Source: Microbacterium sp. USTB-Y
GTDB lineage: Bacteria; Actinomycetota; Actinomycetes; Actinomycetales; Microbacteriaceae
Direction: 5' to 3'
Assembly (NCBI RefSeq): GCF_023703415.1
Contig: NZ_JAGMTU010000003.1
Coordinates: 248,001-312,000, forward strand
DNA length: 64,000 bases
Position 1 is the first letter of the stretch; every line of letters starts with the position of its first letter. Below are positions 42,950 through 52,115 of the stretch, piece after piece. The position numbers and the translations under genes were made by a program. The notes below the pieces were generated by a model, which was not told where the DNA came from, did no database searches, and saw only the letters and a list, made by a program, of their open reading frames with translations.

Positions 42950-44355
42950 CCGACCTCCACCCCTCCTCCCCGCTCCGCGTCGCGATCGTCGGCGCCGGTC
43001 CCGCCGGGATCTACGCCGGCAACATCCTGTCGAACGCGATCGCCGCCCGGTCCGACGGCAGCACGGTCGAGATCGACCTGTTCGAGTCGCTCCCCGCGCC
43101 CTACGGCCTCATCCGCTACGGCGTCGCCCCCGACCACCCGCGCATCAAGGGCATCGTGAACTCGCTGCACGAGATGCTCGACGCTCAGGGCGTCGACGCG
43201 GAACGTCGCACCATCCGCTTCCTCGGCAACATCGAGGTGGGACGCGACGTGTCGATCGACGAGCTGCAGGCCCGCTACCACGCCGTGGTGCTCGCGACCG
43301 GGGCCATCCGCGACGCCGCGCTGCGCATCCCCGGGGTCGACCTGCCCGGCTCCTACGGCGCCGCGGACTTCGTCTCGTGGTTCGACGGCCACCCCGACGT
43401 GCCCCGCACCTGGCCGCTCGTGGACGAGCAGGTCGCGGTGATCGGCAACGGCAACGTCGCCCTCGACGTCGCCCGCATCCTCGCCAAGCTGCCGCAGGAC
43501 CTGCGCAGCACCGAGGTGCCCGACAACGTGCTCGCCGGTCTCGAGGCCTCCGCCGTCACCGACGTGCACGTGTTCGGCCGCCGCGGCCCCGCCGACATCA
43601 AGTTCACCCCGATCGAGCTGCGCGAGCTCGGCGAGGTCGCGGGCGTCGACATCATCGTCGACGACGCGGACTTCGCAGAGGTGGATCCGGCCGCGGCGGG
43701 GACCAACCAGCTAAAGATCATGCTGCGCACGCTGAACGCCTGGCGCGACCGTCCGGAGAACCGCGGCGAGAGCACGGGGGCGACCCGCCGCCTGCACCTG
43801 CACTTCTGGCACGCGCCGGTGGAGATCCTCGGATCCGACCGCGTCGAGAAGGTGCGTTTCGAGCGCACGGCGCCGAGCGAGGACGGATCCGTCTCGGGAA
43901 CCGGCGCCTTCGTCGAGTACCCGATCACCGCCGTGTACCGGGCCGTCGGCTACTTCGGCTCGCCGATCGTCGACGTGCCGTTCGACGACCGGCGCGGCGT
44001 GGTTCCCAACGACGGCGGCCGTGTCGACGGCACGCCGGGAGTGTACGCGACCGGCTGGATCAAGCGGGGCCCGGTCGGCCTGATCGGCCACACCAAGTCC
44101 GACGCCACCGAGACCATCGCGAACCTGCTCGAGGACGCCGACGCCGGCCGTCTCGCCGACCCGACCGAGACGGCGGACATCCTCGACCTGCTCGCCGAGC
44201 GCGAGGTCGAGGTGACCACGTGGGACGGCTGGCTCGAGCTCGACGCGCACGAGCGCGCGCTCGGCGCCGCGCACGAGCACACCCGCGAGCGGGTCAAGGT
44301 CGTGCCGCGCGAGGAGCAGGTCGAGATCTCGCGCAGCGGGGCGCTCGCCCGATGA
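42946..44355 (+). CDS. fprA: Ferredoxin-NADP(+) reductase (FprA-like)
   Basis: A 469-residue flavoprotein of the adrenodoxin-reductase type. FAD loop [17 protein letters not shown], then [19 protein letters not shown], and NADP loop [19 protein letters not shown]; the C-terminal [23 protein letters not shown] is characteristic. It moves electrons from NADPH to the ferredoxin encoded next and thus to sulfite reductase. GTG start overlaps cobA by four bases. Confidence 0.93.
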   Translation: MTDLHPSSPLRVAIVGAGPAGIYAGNILSNAIAARSDGSTVEIDLFESLPAPYGLIRYGVAPDHPRIKGIVNSLHEMLDAQGVDAERRTIRFLGNIEVGRDVSIDELQARYHAVVLATGAIRDAALRIPGVDLPGSYGAADFVSWFDGHPDVPRTWPLVDEQVAVIGNGNVALDVARILAKLPQDLRSTEVPDNVLAGLEASAVTDVHVFGRRGPADIKFTPIELRELGEVAGVDIIVDDADFAEVDPAAAGTNQLKIMLRTLNAWRDRPENRGESTGATRRLHLHFWHAPVEILGSDRVEKVRFERTAPSEDGSVSGTGAFVEYPITAVYRAVGYFGSPIVDVPFDDRRGVVPNDGGRVDGTPGVYATGWIKRGPVGLIGHTKSDATETIANLLEDADAGRLADPTETADILDLLAEREVEVTTWDGWLELDAHERALGAAHEHTRERVKVVPREEQVEISRSGALAR

Positions 44356-44681
44356 CCTACGTGATCGCGCTGCCCTGCGTGGACGTGAAGGACCGCGCGT
44401 GCATCGACGAGTGCCCGGTCGACTGCATCTACGAGGGCGAGCGCTCCCTCTACATCCACCCCGACGAGTGCGTCGACTGCGGCGCCTGCGAACCGGTCTG
44501 CCCGGTCGAGGCGATCTACTACGAGGACGACCTGCCCGACGAGTGGAGCGACTACTACACCGCGAACGTGGCGTTCTTCGACGAGATCGGATCCCCGGGC
44601 GGCGCGGCGAAGGTCGGCGCCTACGCCTTCGACCACCCGCTGGTCGCCGCGCTCCCGCCCCAGGCGGACGGTCATGACTGA
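44352..44681 (+). CDS. fdxA: Ferredoxin FdxA-type ([3Fe-4S]/[4Fe-4S])
   Basis: A 109-residue bacterial ferredoxin: [25 protein letters not shown]… followed by [21 protein letters not shown]. The cysteine spacing is that of seven-iron actinobacterial ferredoxins. It links the FprA-like reductase to sulfite reductase. Overlaps the genes on both sides. Confidence 0.94.
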   Translation: MTYVIALPCVDVKDRACIDECPVDCIYEGERSLYIHPDECVDCGACEPVCPVEAIYYEDDLPDEWSDYYTANVAFFDEIGSPGGAAKVGAYAFDHPLVAALPPQADGHD

Positions 44682-45600
44682 CGACGTCTACGACGTGCTC
44701 ATCGTCGGCGGAGGGCCCGCCGGGCTCTCCGCCGCGCTGAACCTCGCCCGCTCGCTCGCGCGCGTGCTGGTCGTCGACGCGGACCGGCCGCGCAACGCCG
44801 CGACCCTCGTCTCGCACGGCTTCCTCACCCGCGACGGGATCCCGCCGCACGAGCTGCGGCGCATCGCCCGCGAGGAGCTCGCCGCCTACCCGAACGTCAC
44901 GATCCGCACCCGCGAACGCGTGTTCGAGCTCGCCGCGGACGGATCCGGCTTCGTCGCCGAGGTCGGCCGGCGGGCGCCGGAGGCCACGGTCCGCGCGCAC
45001 CGCGTCCTGCTCGCCACCGGCCTGCGCGAGACCTTGCCCGAGGTCCCGAACCTGCGCGGCTTCTACGGCGTGAGCCTGTTCAGCTGCGCGGCCTGCGACG
45101 CCTGGGAGCTGCAGGGCCGCCCGCTCGCCCTCATCGGGGAGACGCCAGACCTCGCCGCACGCGCCCGGCTCATCGCGCGCTGGACGACCCGGCTCACGGT
45201 CTTCACGAACGGCTCCGACGCGGTCGACACCGCGGAGGAGGCCGAGCTCGCGGCCGCCGGCATCGCCGTCGAACGCAGCCCGATCACCGAGCTGCACGGC
45301 GAGCGAGGCGCCCTCACCGCCATCAGCCTCGCCGACGGATCCCAGCACGCGGTCGAGGGCGGCTTCGTGCGCCCCGAGTGGGAGACCGACCTGTCGTTCC
45401 TGCCCTCGCTCGCGCCCGATCTCGACGCCCACGGCCACCTCGCCGCCGACCGCGCCGGCCGCACCAGCGTGCCCGGGCTGTACGCCGCGGGCGACGTGGC
45501 CTCGCCCGGACCGCAGCAGCTCATCGTCGCCGCGGGCGCCGGCGCCCGGGTCGCCGCGGTCATGATCCACGACTCGATCGGCGTCGCGACGGCGCACTGA
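44674..45600 (+). CDS. Thioredoxin-reductase-like flavoprotein
   Basis: A 308-residue pyridine nucleotide-disulfide oxidoreductase. FAD loop [19 protein letters not shown], redox-active pair in [10 protein letters not shown] (CxxC), and the C-terminal FAD site [27 protein letters not shown]. The usual GxGxxA NAD(P) loop is degenerate ([14 protein letters not shown]), so cofactor use may be unusual. Last gene of the sulfur operon; it could reduce the thioredoxin needed by APS reductase or act as another ferredoxin-type reductase. Confidence 0.85.
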   Translation: MTDDVYDVLIVGGGPAGLSAALNLARSLARVLVVDADRPRNAATLVSHGFLTRDGIPPHELRRIAREELAAYPNVTIRTRERVFELAADGSGFVAEVGRRAPEATVRAHRVLLATGLRETLPEVPNLRGFYGVSLFSCAACDAWELQGRPLALIGETPDLAARARLIARWTTRLTVFTNGSDAVDTAEEAELAAAGIAVERSPITELHGERGALTAISLADGSQHAVEGGFVRPEWETDLSFLPSLAPDLDAHGHLAADRAGRTSVPGLYAAGDVASPGPQQLIVAAGAGARVAAVMIHDSIGVATAH

Positions 45601-45630
45601 CGCACCCGGGAAACCCGGGCGCGTCAGTGC
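45594..45630. terminator. Bidirectional terminator, sulfur operon/catabolic operon
   Basis: GCACTGACGC (45594-45603) pairs with GCGTCAGTGC (45621-45630), and inside it CCCGGG-AAA-CCCGGG (45605-45619) forms a second stem. It overlaps the stop of the TrxR-like gene and lies 23 bases from the convergent stop, a strong symmetrical hairpin. Confidence 0.82.
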
Positions 45631-45652
45631 GGTGCGGAGCCGAGTCCGTCAC

Positions 45653-47065
45653 TCAGCCCGTGCGGGAGAACGCCGAGGCGATCTCGCTGCCGGTGCGTCG
45701 TGCGAAGGTCACGGTGCGCAGCACGGACATGGCGCCCGGGTACTCGCCGTACCAGACGCCGGTGACGACCCCGGCACCGTACAGGCCCGGGATCGCCGTG
45801 CCGCGGGGCGTGACCACGCGCCCCTGCAGGTCGATGCGAATGCCGCCGTAGCTGAACGTCGATGCCGTCGCGAGCGGATACGCGAAGAAGGGCGCCTCGG
45901 CGATCGGAAGCGCCCAGTTCGTCTTGTCGACCTCCAGCCCGCGCGTGTGCTTGCCGTCGAGGACAGCGGGGTCGAACTCGCCGTCGACGACGGCGTCGTT
46001 GAAGCGCGCGATCTCCTCTTCGAGGGCGTTCGGCGGGACCCCGATCAGCCCGGCCAGCTCGGCCAGCGTGTCGGCGCGGTACGGCTCGATGTCGCTCTGG
46101 TTGAGGAACCCCCAGCCCGGGATCCGGGCGGCGCGCGCATCGAAGACGAAGGACGCGGTCGCATCGTGGTCGCGCCACACCGACCACGCGAGCGGAGCGT
46201 TGAGCGCCTCGGGCGTCGCGGATCCCTCATCGACGAATCGGCGACCGCGGCCGTCCACGATCACTCCGAAGGGGATCCCGAAGATCCCGGCATCCGGCTT
46301 GGACGTCCGTTCGTCGACGAGCTGGACGTGCAGCCGGTCGAACTGGCCCGCGGTCGCCGCGCCGAGCTCGGTCGCCATGCGCAGTCCGTCGCCGGTGTTG
46401 AAGCGGAGTCCGGGGACGACCGGACGGATGCGCCCGGCGCGCGGGCCGACGTACCGGGTGACCGCTTCCAGACTGCCTTCGAAGCCCCCGGTGGCCAGGA
46501 CCACCGCGTCGGCGGCGATCCGGCGGGTGAGCCCGTCCGGGCCGCGCGCGGTCACGCCGTTCACCCGGCCGTCCTCGTCCGTCAGCAGCTGCAGCGCCTC
46601 GGTGTCATAGCGGATCTCCACGCCCGGGATCTCCTCGAGACGCGAGCAGAACGCCTCGACGAGGCTGGCTCCCCCGCCCACCATCGCGCCGTAGTCGTTC
46701 GCCATCGCGAACGGCGGGCGCTGATGCGCGATCTGCACGCCGTGATCCTCGAGCCACGCCACGGTCGCGGCGCCCTCCTGCTCGATCACCCGGAAGTACG
46801 GCTCGTCCACATCGGTATGCGACGCCAGGATCCGTTCGATGACTCCGGCGTCGACGACGCCCTCTCTATCGACGGTCACGTTGACCCAGGACCATCGCGT
46901 CGCTCCCCCGCGCTCGGCGCGCGGGGCACGCTCCACGAGGGTCACCCGCGGGGTGCGGCCCGAACGCTCGGCCTCCTCCAGGAACGACAGCGCGACGCTC
47001 AAGCCGCCGGCGCCGCAGCCGACGACGAGCAGGTCGACGGGCGCGGCCCCTTCCTCGGCGCTCAT
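45653..47065 (-). CDS. FAD-dependent dehydrogenase (fumarate reductase/succinate dehydrogenase flavoprotein-like)
   Basis: A 470-residue flavoprotein. FAD loop LLVVGCGAGGLSVALSFLEEA, second FAD segment AVVLATGGFEGSLEAV, C-terminal GLYGAGVVTGVWYGEYPGAMSVL. The fold resembles tricarballylate and 3-ketosteroid dehydrogenases, which oxidise or reduce a carbon-carbon bond next to a carbonyl or carboxyl group. Last gene of an operon with cyclase, RidA and FAH-type enzymes, overlapping the cyclase by four bases. Substrate unknown. Confidence 0.83.
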   Translation of the reverse strand: MSAEEGAAPVDLLVVGCGAGGLSVALSFLEEAERSGRTPRVTLVERAPRAERGGATRWSWVNVTVDREGVVDAGVIERILASHTDVDEPYFRVIEQEGAATVAWLEDHGVQIAHQRPPFAMANDYGAMVGGGASLVEAFCSRLEEIPGVEIRYDTEALQLLTDEDGRVNGVTARGPDGLTRRIAADAVVLATGGFEGSLEAVTRYVGPRAGRIRPVVPGLRFNTGDGLRMATELGAATAGQFDRLHVQLVDERTSKPDAGIFGIPFGVIVDGRGRRFVDEGSATPEALNAPLAWSVWRDHDATASFVFDARAARIPGWGFLNQSDIEPYRADTLAELAGLIGVPPNALEEEIARFNDAVVDGEFDPAVLDGKHTRGLEVDKTNWALPIAEAPFFAYPLATASTFSYGGIRIDLQGRVVTPRGTAIPGLYGAGVVTGVWYGEYPGAMSVLRTVTFARRTGSEIASAFSRTG

Positions 47066-47844
47066 TCCGGCTCACCCCCGTCCGGCACGAACGCGAACAC
47101 CCGGGCAGGCCCTGCGGTCCCGCCCACGAGCGGCAGCGGCGCGACGACGATCCAGGCTCCCGCCGCCGGCAGCGCGTCGAGGTTGCGCAACGAGGTCAGC
47201 CCGTACTTGTCGGATCCGAGCAGGTAGTAGTGGCCGGGACCGAACGCACCGGGGTCGTCCTCGGCATCGTCCGCCTCCGGACCGGCTCCCAGGCCGTCGA
47301 TGCCGATGGCCTCGACGCCGAGGCCGGACAGATGCGGGTGCGCGGCGAGCCATTTGGCCGCCTTCAGGGTGAGACCGGGCCAGACGTTGTCGTTCAGGAA
47401 GCGTTCCGGATCCTCGCCGCGCGCGCTCCAGCCCGTCCGCACGAGGAGCCAAGTCCCCGGCTGCATCCGCCCGTGCTCCGCCTCCCAGTCCTCCAGGTCG
47501 GCCACCGTCACGAGATAGCCGGGGTTCTCGTCCACCGCCGCCGTGCGGTCGAGGACGGCAACGGGTCCGACGAGCCGGTCCGGCGGGATCTGGTCGACGG
47601 AACGCCCGTCGCGGCCGCTGATCCAATGTCGAGGGGCGTCGACGTGCGTACCGGCGTGCTCCCCGAGCGTGATGTCGCTCCACGACCAGCCCGGCCCGTG
47701 CTCATCGAAGTCGCTGACCGGGGTGAACGTCAGGCCGGCGGTCGGCGCGAAGGGCGCGGGCACCGGCACCACGGGCGTGGTCGGGCTCAGCGGCGTCGTC
47801 AGGTCGACGATGCGCGCGCCGAGGAAGGGGGTCGGGCTGGTCAT
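47062..47844 (-). CDS. Cyclase/kynurenine formamidase-like hydrolase
   Basis: A 260-residue metal-dependent hydrolase of the putative cyclase family. ARIVDLTTPLSPTTP opens the domain and LGEHAGTHVDAPRHW carries the HxGTHxDxPxH metal site, followed by VLVRTGW-type segments. Characterised members hydrolyse N-formylkynurenine or cyclic amides/isatin. Starts within the RidA stop (ATGA). Confidence 0.87.
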   Translation of the reverse strand: MTSPTPFLGARIVDLTTPLSPTTPVVPVPAPFAPTAGLTFTPVSDFDEHGPGWSWSDITLGEHAGTHVDAPRHWISGRDGRSVDQIPPDRLVGPVAVLDRTAAVDENPGYLVTVADLEDWEAEHGRMQPGTWLLVRTGWSARGEDPERFLNDNVWPGLTLKAAKWLAAHPHLSGLGVEAIGIDGLGAGPEADDAEDDPGAFGPGHYYLLGSDKYGLTSLRNLDALPAAGAWIVVAPLPLVGGTAGPARVFAFVPDGGEPE

Positions 47845-48311
47845 GAGTTGTCTCCGTTCGGGTGTGTCGGATGGGGAGCCGGGGCATCGCCGGCGAAGTG
47901 CGGGAGGTACGCCCTGACTTCGACCTCGATGAGCATTCCCGGGCCGAGGAACTCGGCGACGTAGCCGCTGCCGACGAAGCCCCGCTGCGGGATCCGCTCC
48001 CGGAAGATCTCGTTCAGGGTGCCGAAGTCCTCGGCACGGGCCAGGGTCGCGTGCACCTCGTAGACGTGCTCGAAGCCGGCGTCCACCGCAGCCAGCACGA
48101 TGGCGATGTTGTCGAACGCCAGGTCCGCCTGCGCACGGAAGCCCGCGGGCAGGCGCCGGTCCTCGACCGGGCCGGTCAGGTTCGTCAGCGCCGAGGTTCC
48201 GGACACGGTGAGCCACGGACCGATCCGCATCGCGCGGTCGAAGTGCCCGGCGGGCGGGGCGAGGTCCGACGGGTTGATCGCCTCGATGAACGGGCGGTCA
48301 GCGGGCATCAT
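47841..48311 (-). CDS. RidA/YjgF family protein
   Basis: A 156-residue member of the RidA superfamily, which hydrolyses enamines/imines or deaminates unsaturated amino acids such as 2-aminomuconate. Core segments are GPWLTVSGTSAL, QADLAFDNIAIVLAAVDAGFEHVYEV and MLIEVEVRAYLP. The Arg that binds the carboxylate in deaminating members (usually in the sequence R-A) is not obvious, so it may be a specialised subfamily. ATG at 48311 has GAGGAGG eight bases upstream. Confidence 0.83.
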   Translation of the reverse strand: MMPADRPFIEAINPSDLAPPAGHFDRAMRIGPWLTVSGTSALTNLTGPVEDRRLPAGFRAQADLAFDNIAIVLAAVDAGFEHVYEVHATLARAEDFGTLNEIFRERIPQRGFVGSGYVAEFLGPGMLIEVEVRAYLPHFAGDAPAPHPTHPNGDNS

Positions 48312-49273
48312 CACGGTTGCCTCCTCGGGGGCGTGATCGGGTGGGCGGAGGGGAGCGGACCGGCCTCGTCGACGACGGGCGTGCGCATACGGCCGAGACC
48401 GGTGATCTCGGCTTCGACGACGTCCCCCGGCTGCAGGAAGACCGGCGGGTCCTGTTCGAAACCGCACCCGGACGGGGATCCGGAGAGGATCACGTCACCC
48501 GGTTCGAGCGGGAGGCCGGCACTCACGAAGGAGATCAGCTCCGCGACCCCGGTGATCATGTCGGTCGCGCGCGCGTGCTGCCGCGCGGATCCGTTCACGC
48601 TCAGACGCAGGATCAGATCGACGGGCGCGGCCACCTCGTCGGCGGTGAGCAGCCAGGGTCCGAGCGGGCAGAACGTCGGAAAGCCCTTCGCCCGGGTGAG
48701 CTGCAGGGAGAGGGGATGCGCAAGACCCGCCCCGAGGGCGATGTCACGGGCGGACACGTCGTCGGCCACGACGAAGCCGGCCACGTGGGCGAGGGCGCGC
48801 TCCGGAGGGACCCGATGAGCGGCCGCGCCGATCACGATGCCGAGCTCGACCTCGTGGTCCAGAGCGGCGGTCTCGGGCGGGCGGACGATCTCGTCGTACG
48901 GGCCGCACACCGCGGACGGCGGCTTGAGAAACAGGACCGGATCCCCGGCGCGGGTGTCGAGGCCGGCCGCGTGCGACGGATAGTTCATGCCGACTCCGAC
49001 GACGAGGCGCGGCTTCGGGATCGGCGCACCGATCCGGCGCGTCCCGAGCCTCTCCCGAAGCCGCTGCGCGGCCGGGCCGGCCAGCCACTCCGCGAGATCC
49101 GCGCGCCTGCTCACCAGGTCGCTCAGGTGACGGATCCGCACGCCGTACCGCGCGGCCAGGGCGCGCAGCGGGACGACGACCGCCTCGGGCGACGGCACGC
49201 CGTCTGATCCGTCGTCGTCGAGCAGGGCGAACGGCTCCTCGGCGCCGACAGGCCCCGCGCTCAGCAGCCGCAT
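48311..49273 (-). CDS. Fumarylacetoacetate hydrolase (FAH) family enzyme
   Basis: A 320-residue FAH-superfamily protein. RLVVGVGMNYPSHAAG begins the catalytic domain; acidic metal ligands lie in LDHEVELGIVIG and FVVADDVSARD; ILSGSPSGCGFEQDPPVFLQPGDVVEAEI is the C-terminal signature. Members cleave or decarboxylate 2-oxo acids (acylpyruvases, oxalocrotonate decarboxylases). First gene of the four-gene operon, 185 bases from the pucR-type gene. Confidence 0.87.
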   Translation of the reverse strand: MRLLSAGPVGAEEPFALLDDDGSDGVPSPEAVVVPLRALAARYGVRIRHLSDLVSRRADLAEWLAGPAAQRLRERLGTRRIGAPIPKPRLVVGVGMNYPSHAAGLDTRAGDPVLFLKPPSAVCGPYDEIVRPPETAALDHEVELGIVIGAAAHRVPPERALAHVAGFVVADDVSARDIALGAGLAHPLSLQLTRAKGFPTFCPLGPWLLTADEVAAPVDLILRLSVNGSARQHARATDMITGVAELISFVSAGLPLEPGDVILSGSPSGCGFEQDPPVFLQPGDVVEAEITGLGRMRTPVVDEAGPLPSAHPITPPRRQP

Positions 49274-49458
49274 GCGCGGCCCCCGTCCTCATCGACCATG
49301 ACTGCTCCCTCGTGCTGTCGTTTCGACGACACTAGGAGCAGGGTCCCCCCGACTTCGTCGGCGGATCACTGCGATTCAGGACCGGTTCTTGGTGGATTCC
49401 CCGAGGGACCGATCACCTCGATCGGGGGCACCCTCGCCCGCAGGCGACGGGCGGAGTC

Positions 49459-50592
49459 TCAGCGCGGCGGCCCGATCGACAGCATCGACAGCGCGAGGCC
49501 GTCGAAGCGCCGCGGGTCGTGGCCGGTCAGTTCCTGCCATCGATCCAGACGGTAGGCGACCGTGTTGGGGTGCAACTGCAGCGCGGCGGCGGCCGCGGCC
49601 AAGCTGAACCCCTCGTCGGCGAAGGCGCGCACCGCCTCGGCGAGACCGGGATGCTCCGCCGCCACCGCCTTCGCATCGCCGTACAGCGGGGTGAGCCGGG
49701 TGCGCGCGTCGACGAGCCCCGAGTGCAGCCACGCGCGTTCGAAGAACGACACCGAGTCCGGCCACGCGACGCGCAACGCCCGCTCGGCGTCGCCGATGCT
49801 CGTCTCGGCCCCGGAGACACCAGGCCGCTCCAGCCCGACTCCGACGCTCCCGCGACCGGGCAGCTGGCGGTGCACCTCCTCGGACACCGCCTCCGGGGAG
49901 GCGCCCTGGCAGAGCACGATCATCAGGGTGCCGTGAAGCCCCGCGTGATTCGTGCCGGGCAGCCGCGACAGCCCCTTCTGCAGCAACTCGAGGTCTCCCT
50001 CCACCCAGGGCCCCGCCTCGGTGCAGACCGCGCGGAAGAGGCCACCGGGCACGAATCCGAGCCGCCGCGCGTTCTCGACCGCATCGCCCTCCGCCGCGTC
50101 GCCCGCGCGGACGGATTCCAGCAGGCGCTGACGAAGCACGACCTGCCGCCCGTGCGCGCCCCCGCCCCCCGCGAACGCCTCGGCGACGTGCGCGCTCGTC
50201 TTCTGGATCCACGACCACAGGGGATCCGCCAGCTGCACCAGAGTGCTCGGCGCGATCCCGTCGACGTGCGACAACGCGTCCCACACATCCCGCCCGACCA
50301 CGTGGAACGCGGCGAGCACGTCCTGCACGGGTATGCCGGCGGCCTCCCGGCGCAGCGCCGCGTAGCGGATCGCCCTGGCGTCCTCCGCCGAGAGGGATCC
50401 GTCTGCGGCGAGCGCGTGCAGGAGCGCCCTGATCGTGTCGCGCACGGTTGCACGGTGCGTCTCGAGCGGCACCAGGGCGTATCCGGCGATCTCGGCGCGC
50501 ACATGGTCGGTCGTCTCGGCGGCGAGCGCGTCGAGCCCTTCCTCGACCTGTGCGCACGCGCGGTGCGCCGCGGTCCTCTTCCTCGTCGTCAT
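49459..50592 (-). CDS. PucR-type transcriptional regulator
   Basis: A 377-residue regulator. The N-terminal half is an all-helical sensor region (ADGSLSAEDARAIRYAALRREAAGIPVQDVLAAFHVVG). The middle resembles a degenerate GGDEF-like domain, and the C-terminal PucR helix-turn-helix is LAAAAAALQLHPNTVAYRLDRWQELTGHDP. It sits between the two catabolic operons and is the obvious candidate for controlling both. Effector unknown. Confidence 0.87.
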   Translation of the reverse strand: MTTRKRTAAHRACAQVEEGLDALAAETTDHVRAEIAGYALVPLETHRATVRDTIRALLHALAADGSLSAEDARAIRYAALRREAAGIPVQDVLAAFHVVGRDVWDALSHVDGIAPSTLVQLADPLWSWIQKTSAHVAEAFAGGGGAHGRQVVLRQRLLESVRAGDAAEGDAVENARRLGFVPGGLFRAVCTEAGPWVEGDLELLQKGLSRLPGTNHAGLHGTLMIVLCQGASPEAVSEEVHRQLPGRGSVGVGLERPGVSGAETSIGDAERALRVAWPDSVSFFERAWLHSGLVDARTRLTPLYGDAKAVAAEHPGLAEAVRAFADEGFSLAAAAAALQLHPNTVAYRLDRWQELTGHDPRRFDGLALSMLSIGPPR

Positions 50593-50633
50593 GCCTCTCC
50601 CCGGGCGGCCGGCCGTCCCTCGTGGAATGCAGG

Positions 50634-52115
50634 CTACTCCGCGGTTTCGAGCAGCCGCGCCCAGGGGTGCGAGGCGGGTCCGGTGCCGATGCCGTCCCAG
50701 GCCGTGCGGCGAGCCGGATCCGGATCGGGAACGCATCCGGCGCCCGCCTCTCCGAAGCGGAACTCGTGCCGCTCCGTCTCCGAATAGGCGCGCCAGGCCG
50801 GATCGGGGATCCCGGTGCGCGCGAACCCGCTCAGGCATCGGTCTGCGGTCCGATCCGGGGTCATGCCGAAGAACGCCGGCACCTCCGCGCCGTGGGCGGC
50901 CGATCCTGTCGCCCCCGGCAGGTCGTACCGGTACACGTAGGTCGCCGTGGCGCCTCCGGCCAGGCGCGCCTCTGCGAGACGGAGACTGCGGATGCGGAAC
51001 TGGTCGGAGGCGATCGTCAGCCAGAGCTCGCCCGGCGGGGCGGCGGGGAGGAGCCCGCGGTAGGTGCGCAGCAGCGCATCCGCGTCCTGCGGATGATCCA
51101 GCCCGTCCGCGACGAGACGCTGCAGCTCCTGGGGCGACAGGTCGCGGGATGCGGCGTCCGGATCCATCCCGAGCACGATGTGGGACTCGTCGCGGGCGGT
51201 GCCGACGATGAGCGGGATGCGGGCGCCGATGCCGGCTCCGGCCGCCGCCGTGGGGGCGAGCGGAAGCGGGGCGCGGCCGACGACGGGCGAGAAGCGCATG
51301 CTGTGCGGACCGGGGACGGCGCCCGCGCCGAGGTGCTCCTGCATCTGCAGGAGCACCTCGGTCGGCACCCCGCGGAGGCCGGACACGAGACGGTCGGCGT
51401 CACCGGTGAGCGCCAGCGCGTCGACTGCGGCGGCTCGGGTGTCGCCCGCGCGCGCGGGGTCGTTGAGGTCGAACTCCGGGCCGGCCATGATCACCGCGCC
51501 GTGCATGAGCCCCTCCGCCGCCGGCGTGCTCAGCAGCATCGACGTCTTGCCTCCGCCGCCCGAGTGCCCCACGACCGTGACGCGGTCCGGGTCGCCGCCG
51601 AAGGCGGCGATGTTCCCCTGGATCCAGTGCAGCGCCGCGATGAGGTCGAGGTGACCGGCGAGACCGGATGCGGAGACGCCGAGGGGCTCCAGATCCAGGA
51701 ACCCGAGCACGCCGAGCCGGTGCGTCACGGAGACGACGACCAGGTCGTGTTCGGCGCTCAGTCGCGCCCCGTCGCTGTCGGGTTCGAGCGAGGAACCGGC
51801 GAAGTAGCCTCCGCCGTGCAGCCAGACGACGACGGGGCGAAGGCCGTGCACGGACGGCGTGACGACGTCGAGGAAGAGGCAGTCCTCGCTCATGCCGCGC
51901 CCGGCGTCGGCCAGCGGGCTCGCGGGCTGAGGCGCGATCGGCCCCGGCGACGCGGATCCGCGGACCCCCGTCCACGGCGGCATCGGCACCGGCGGGGCGA
52001 ACCGCCTCTCGTCCACCGGGGCCAGGGCGTAGGGCACCCGATGAAAACGGAGCAGGCCGCCGTCCCGGTGGCCGGCGAGACGTCCCGAGGGCGTGGACAG
52101 GAGGAGCTCAGGCAC
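50634..52115 (-). CDS. Type-B carboxylesterase
   Basis: A 493-residue esterase of the cholinesterase/para-nitrobenzyl esterase family. LFLDVVTPSVHGLRPVVVWLHGGGYFAGSS contains the oxyanion hole, VTVVGHSGGGGKTSMLL the nucleophile serine (GxSxG), and the acidic and His residues follow in the C-terminal half (FFGMTP region). No signal peptide, so cytoplasmic. Third gene of the MFS-hydrolase-esterase operon, overlapping the preceding gene by eight bases. Likely releases an imported ester. Confidence 0.88.
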   Translation of the reverse strand: MPELLLSTPSGRLAGHRDGGLLRFHRVPYALAPVDERRFAPPVPMPPWTGVRGSASPGPIAPQPASPLADAGRGMSEDCLFLDVVTPSVHGLRPVVVWLHGGGYFAGSSLEPDSDGARLSAEHDLVVVSVTHRLGVLGFLDLEPLGVSASGLAGHLDLIAALHWIQGNIAAFGGDPDRVTVVGHSGGGGKTSMLLSTPAAEGLMHGAVIMAGPEFDLNDPARAGDTRAAAVDALALTGDADRLVSGLRGVPTEVLLQMQEHLGAGAVPGPHSMRFSPVVGRAPLPLAPTAAAGAGIGARIPLIVGTARDESHIVLGMDPDAASRDLSPQELQRLVADGLDHPQDADALLRTYRGLLPAAPPGELWLTIASDQFRIRSLRLAEARLAGGATATYVYRYDLPGATGSAAHGAEVPAFFGMTPDRTADRCLSGFARTGIPDPAWRAYSETERHEFRFGEAGAGCVPDPDPARRTAWDGIGTGPASHPWARLLETAE

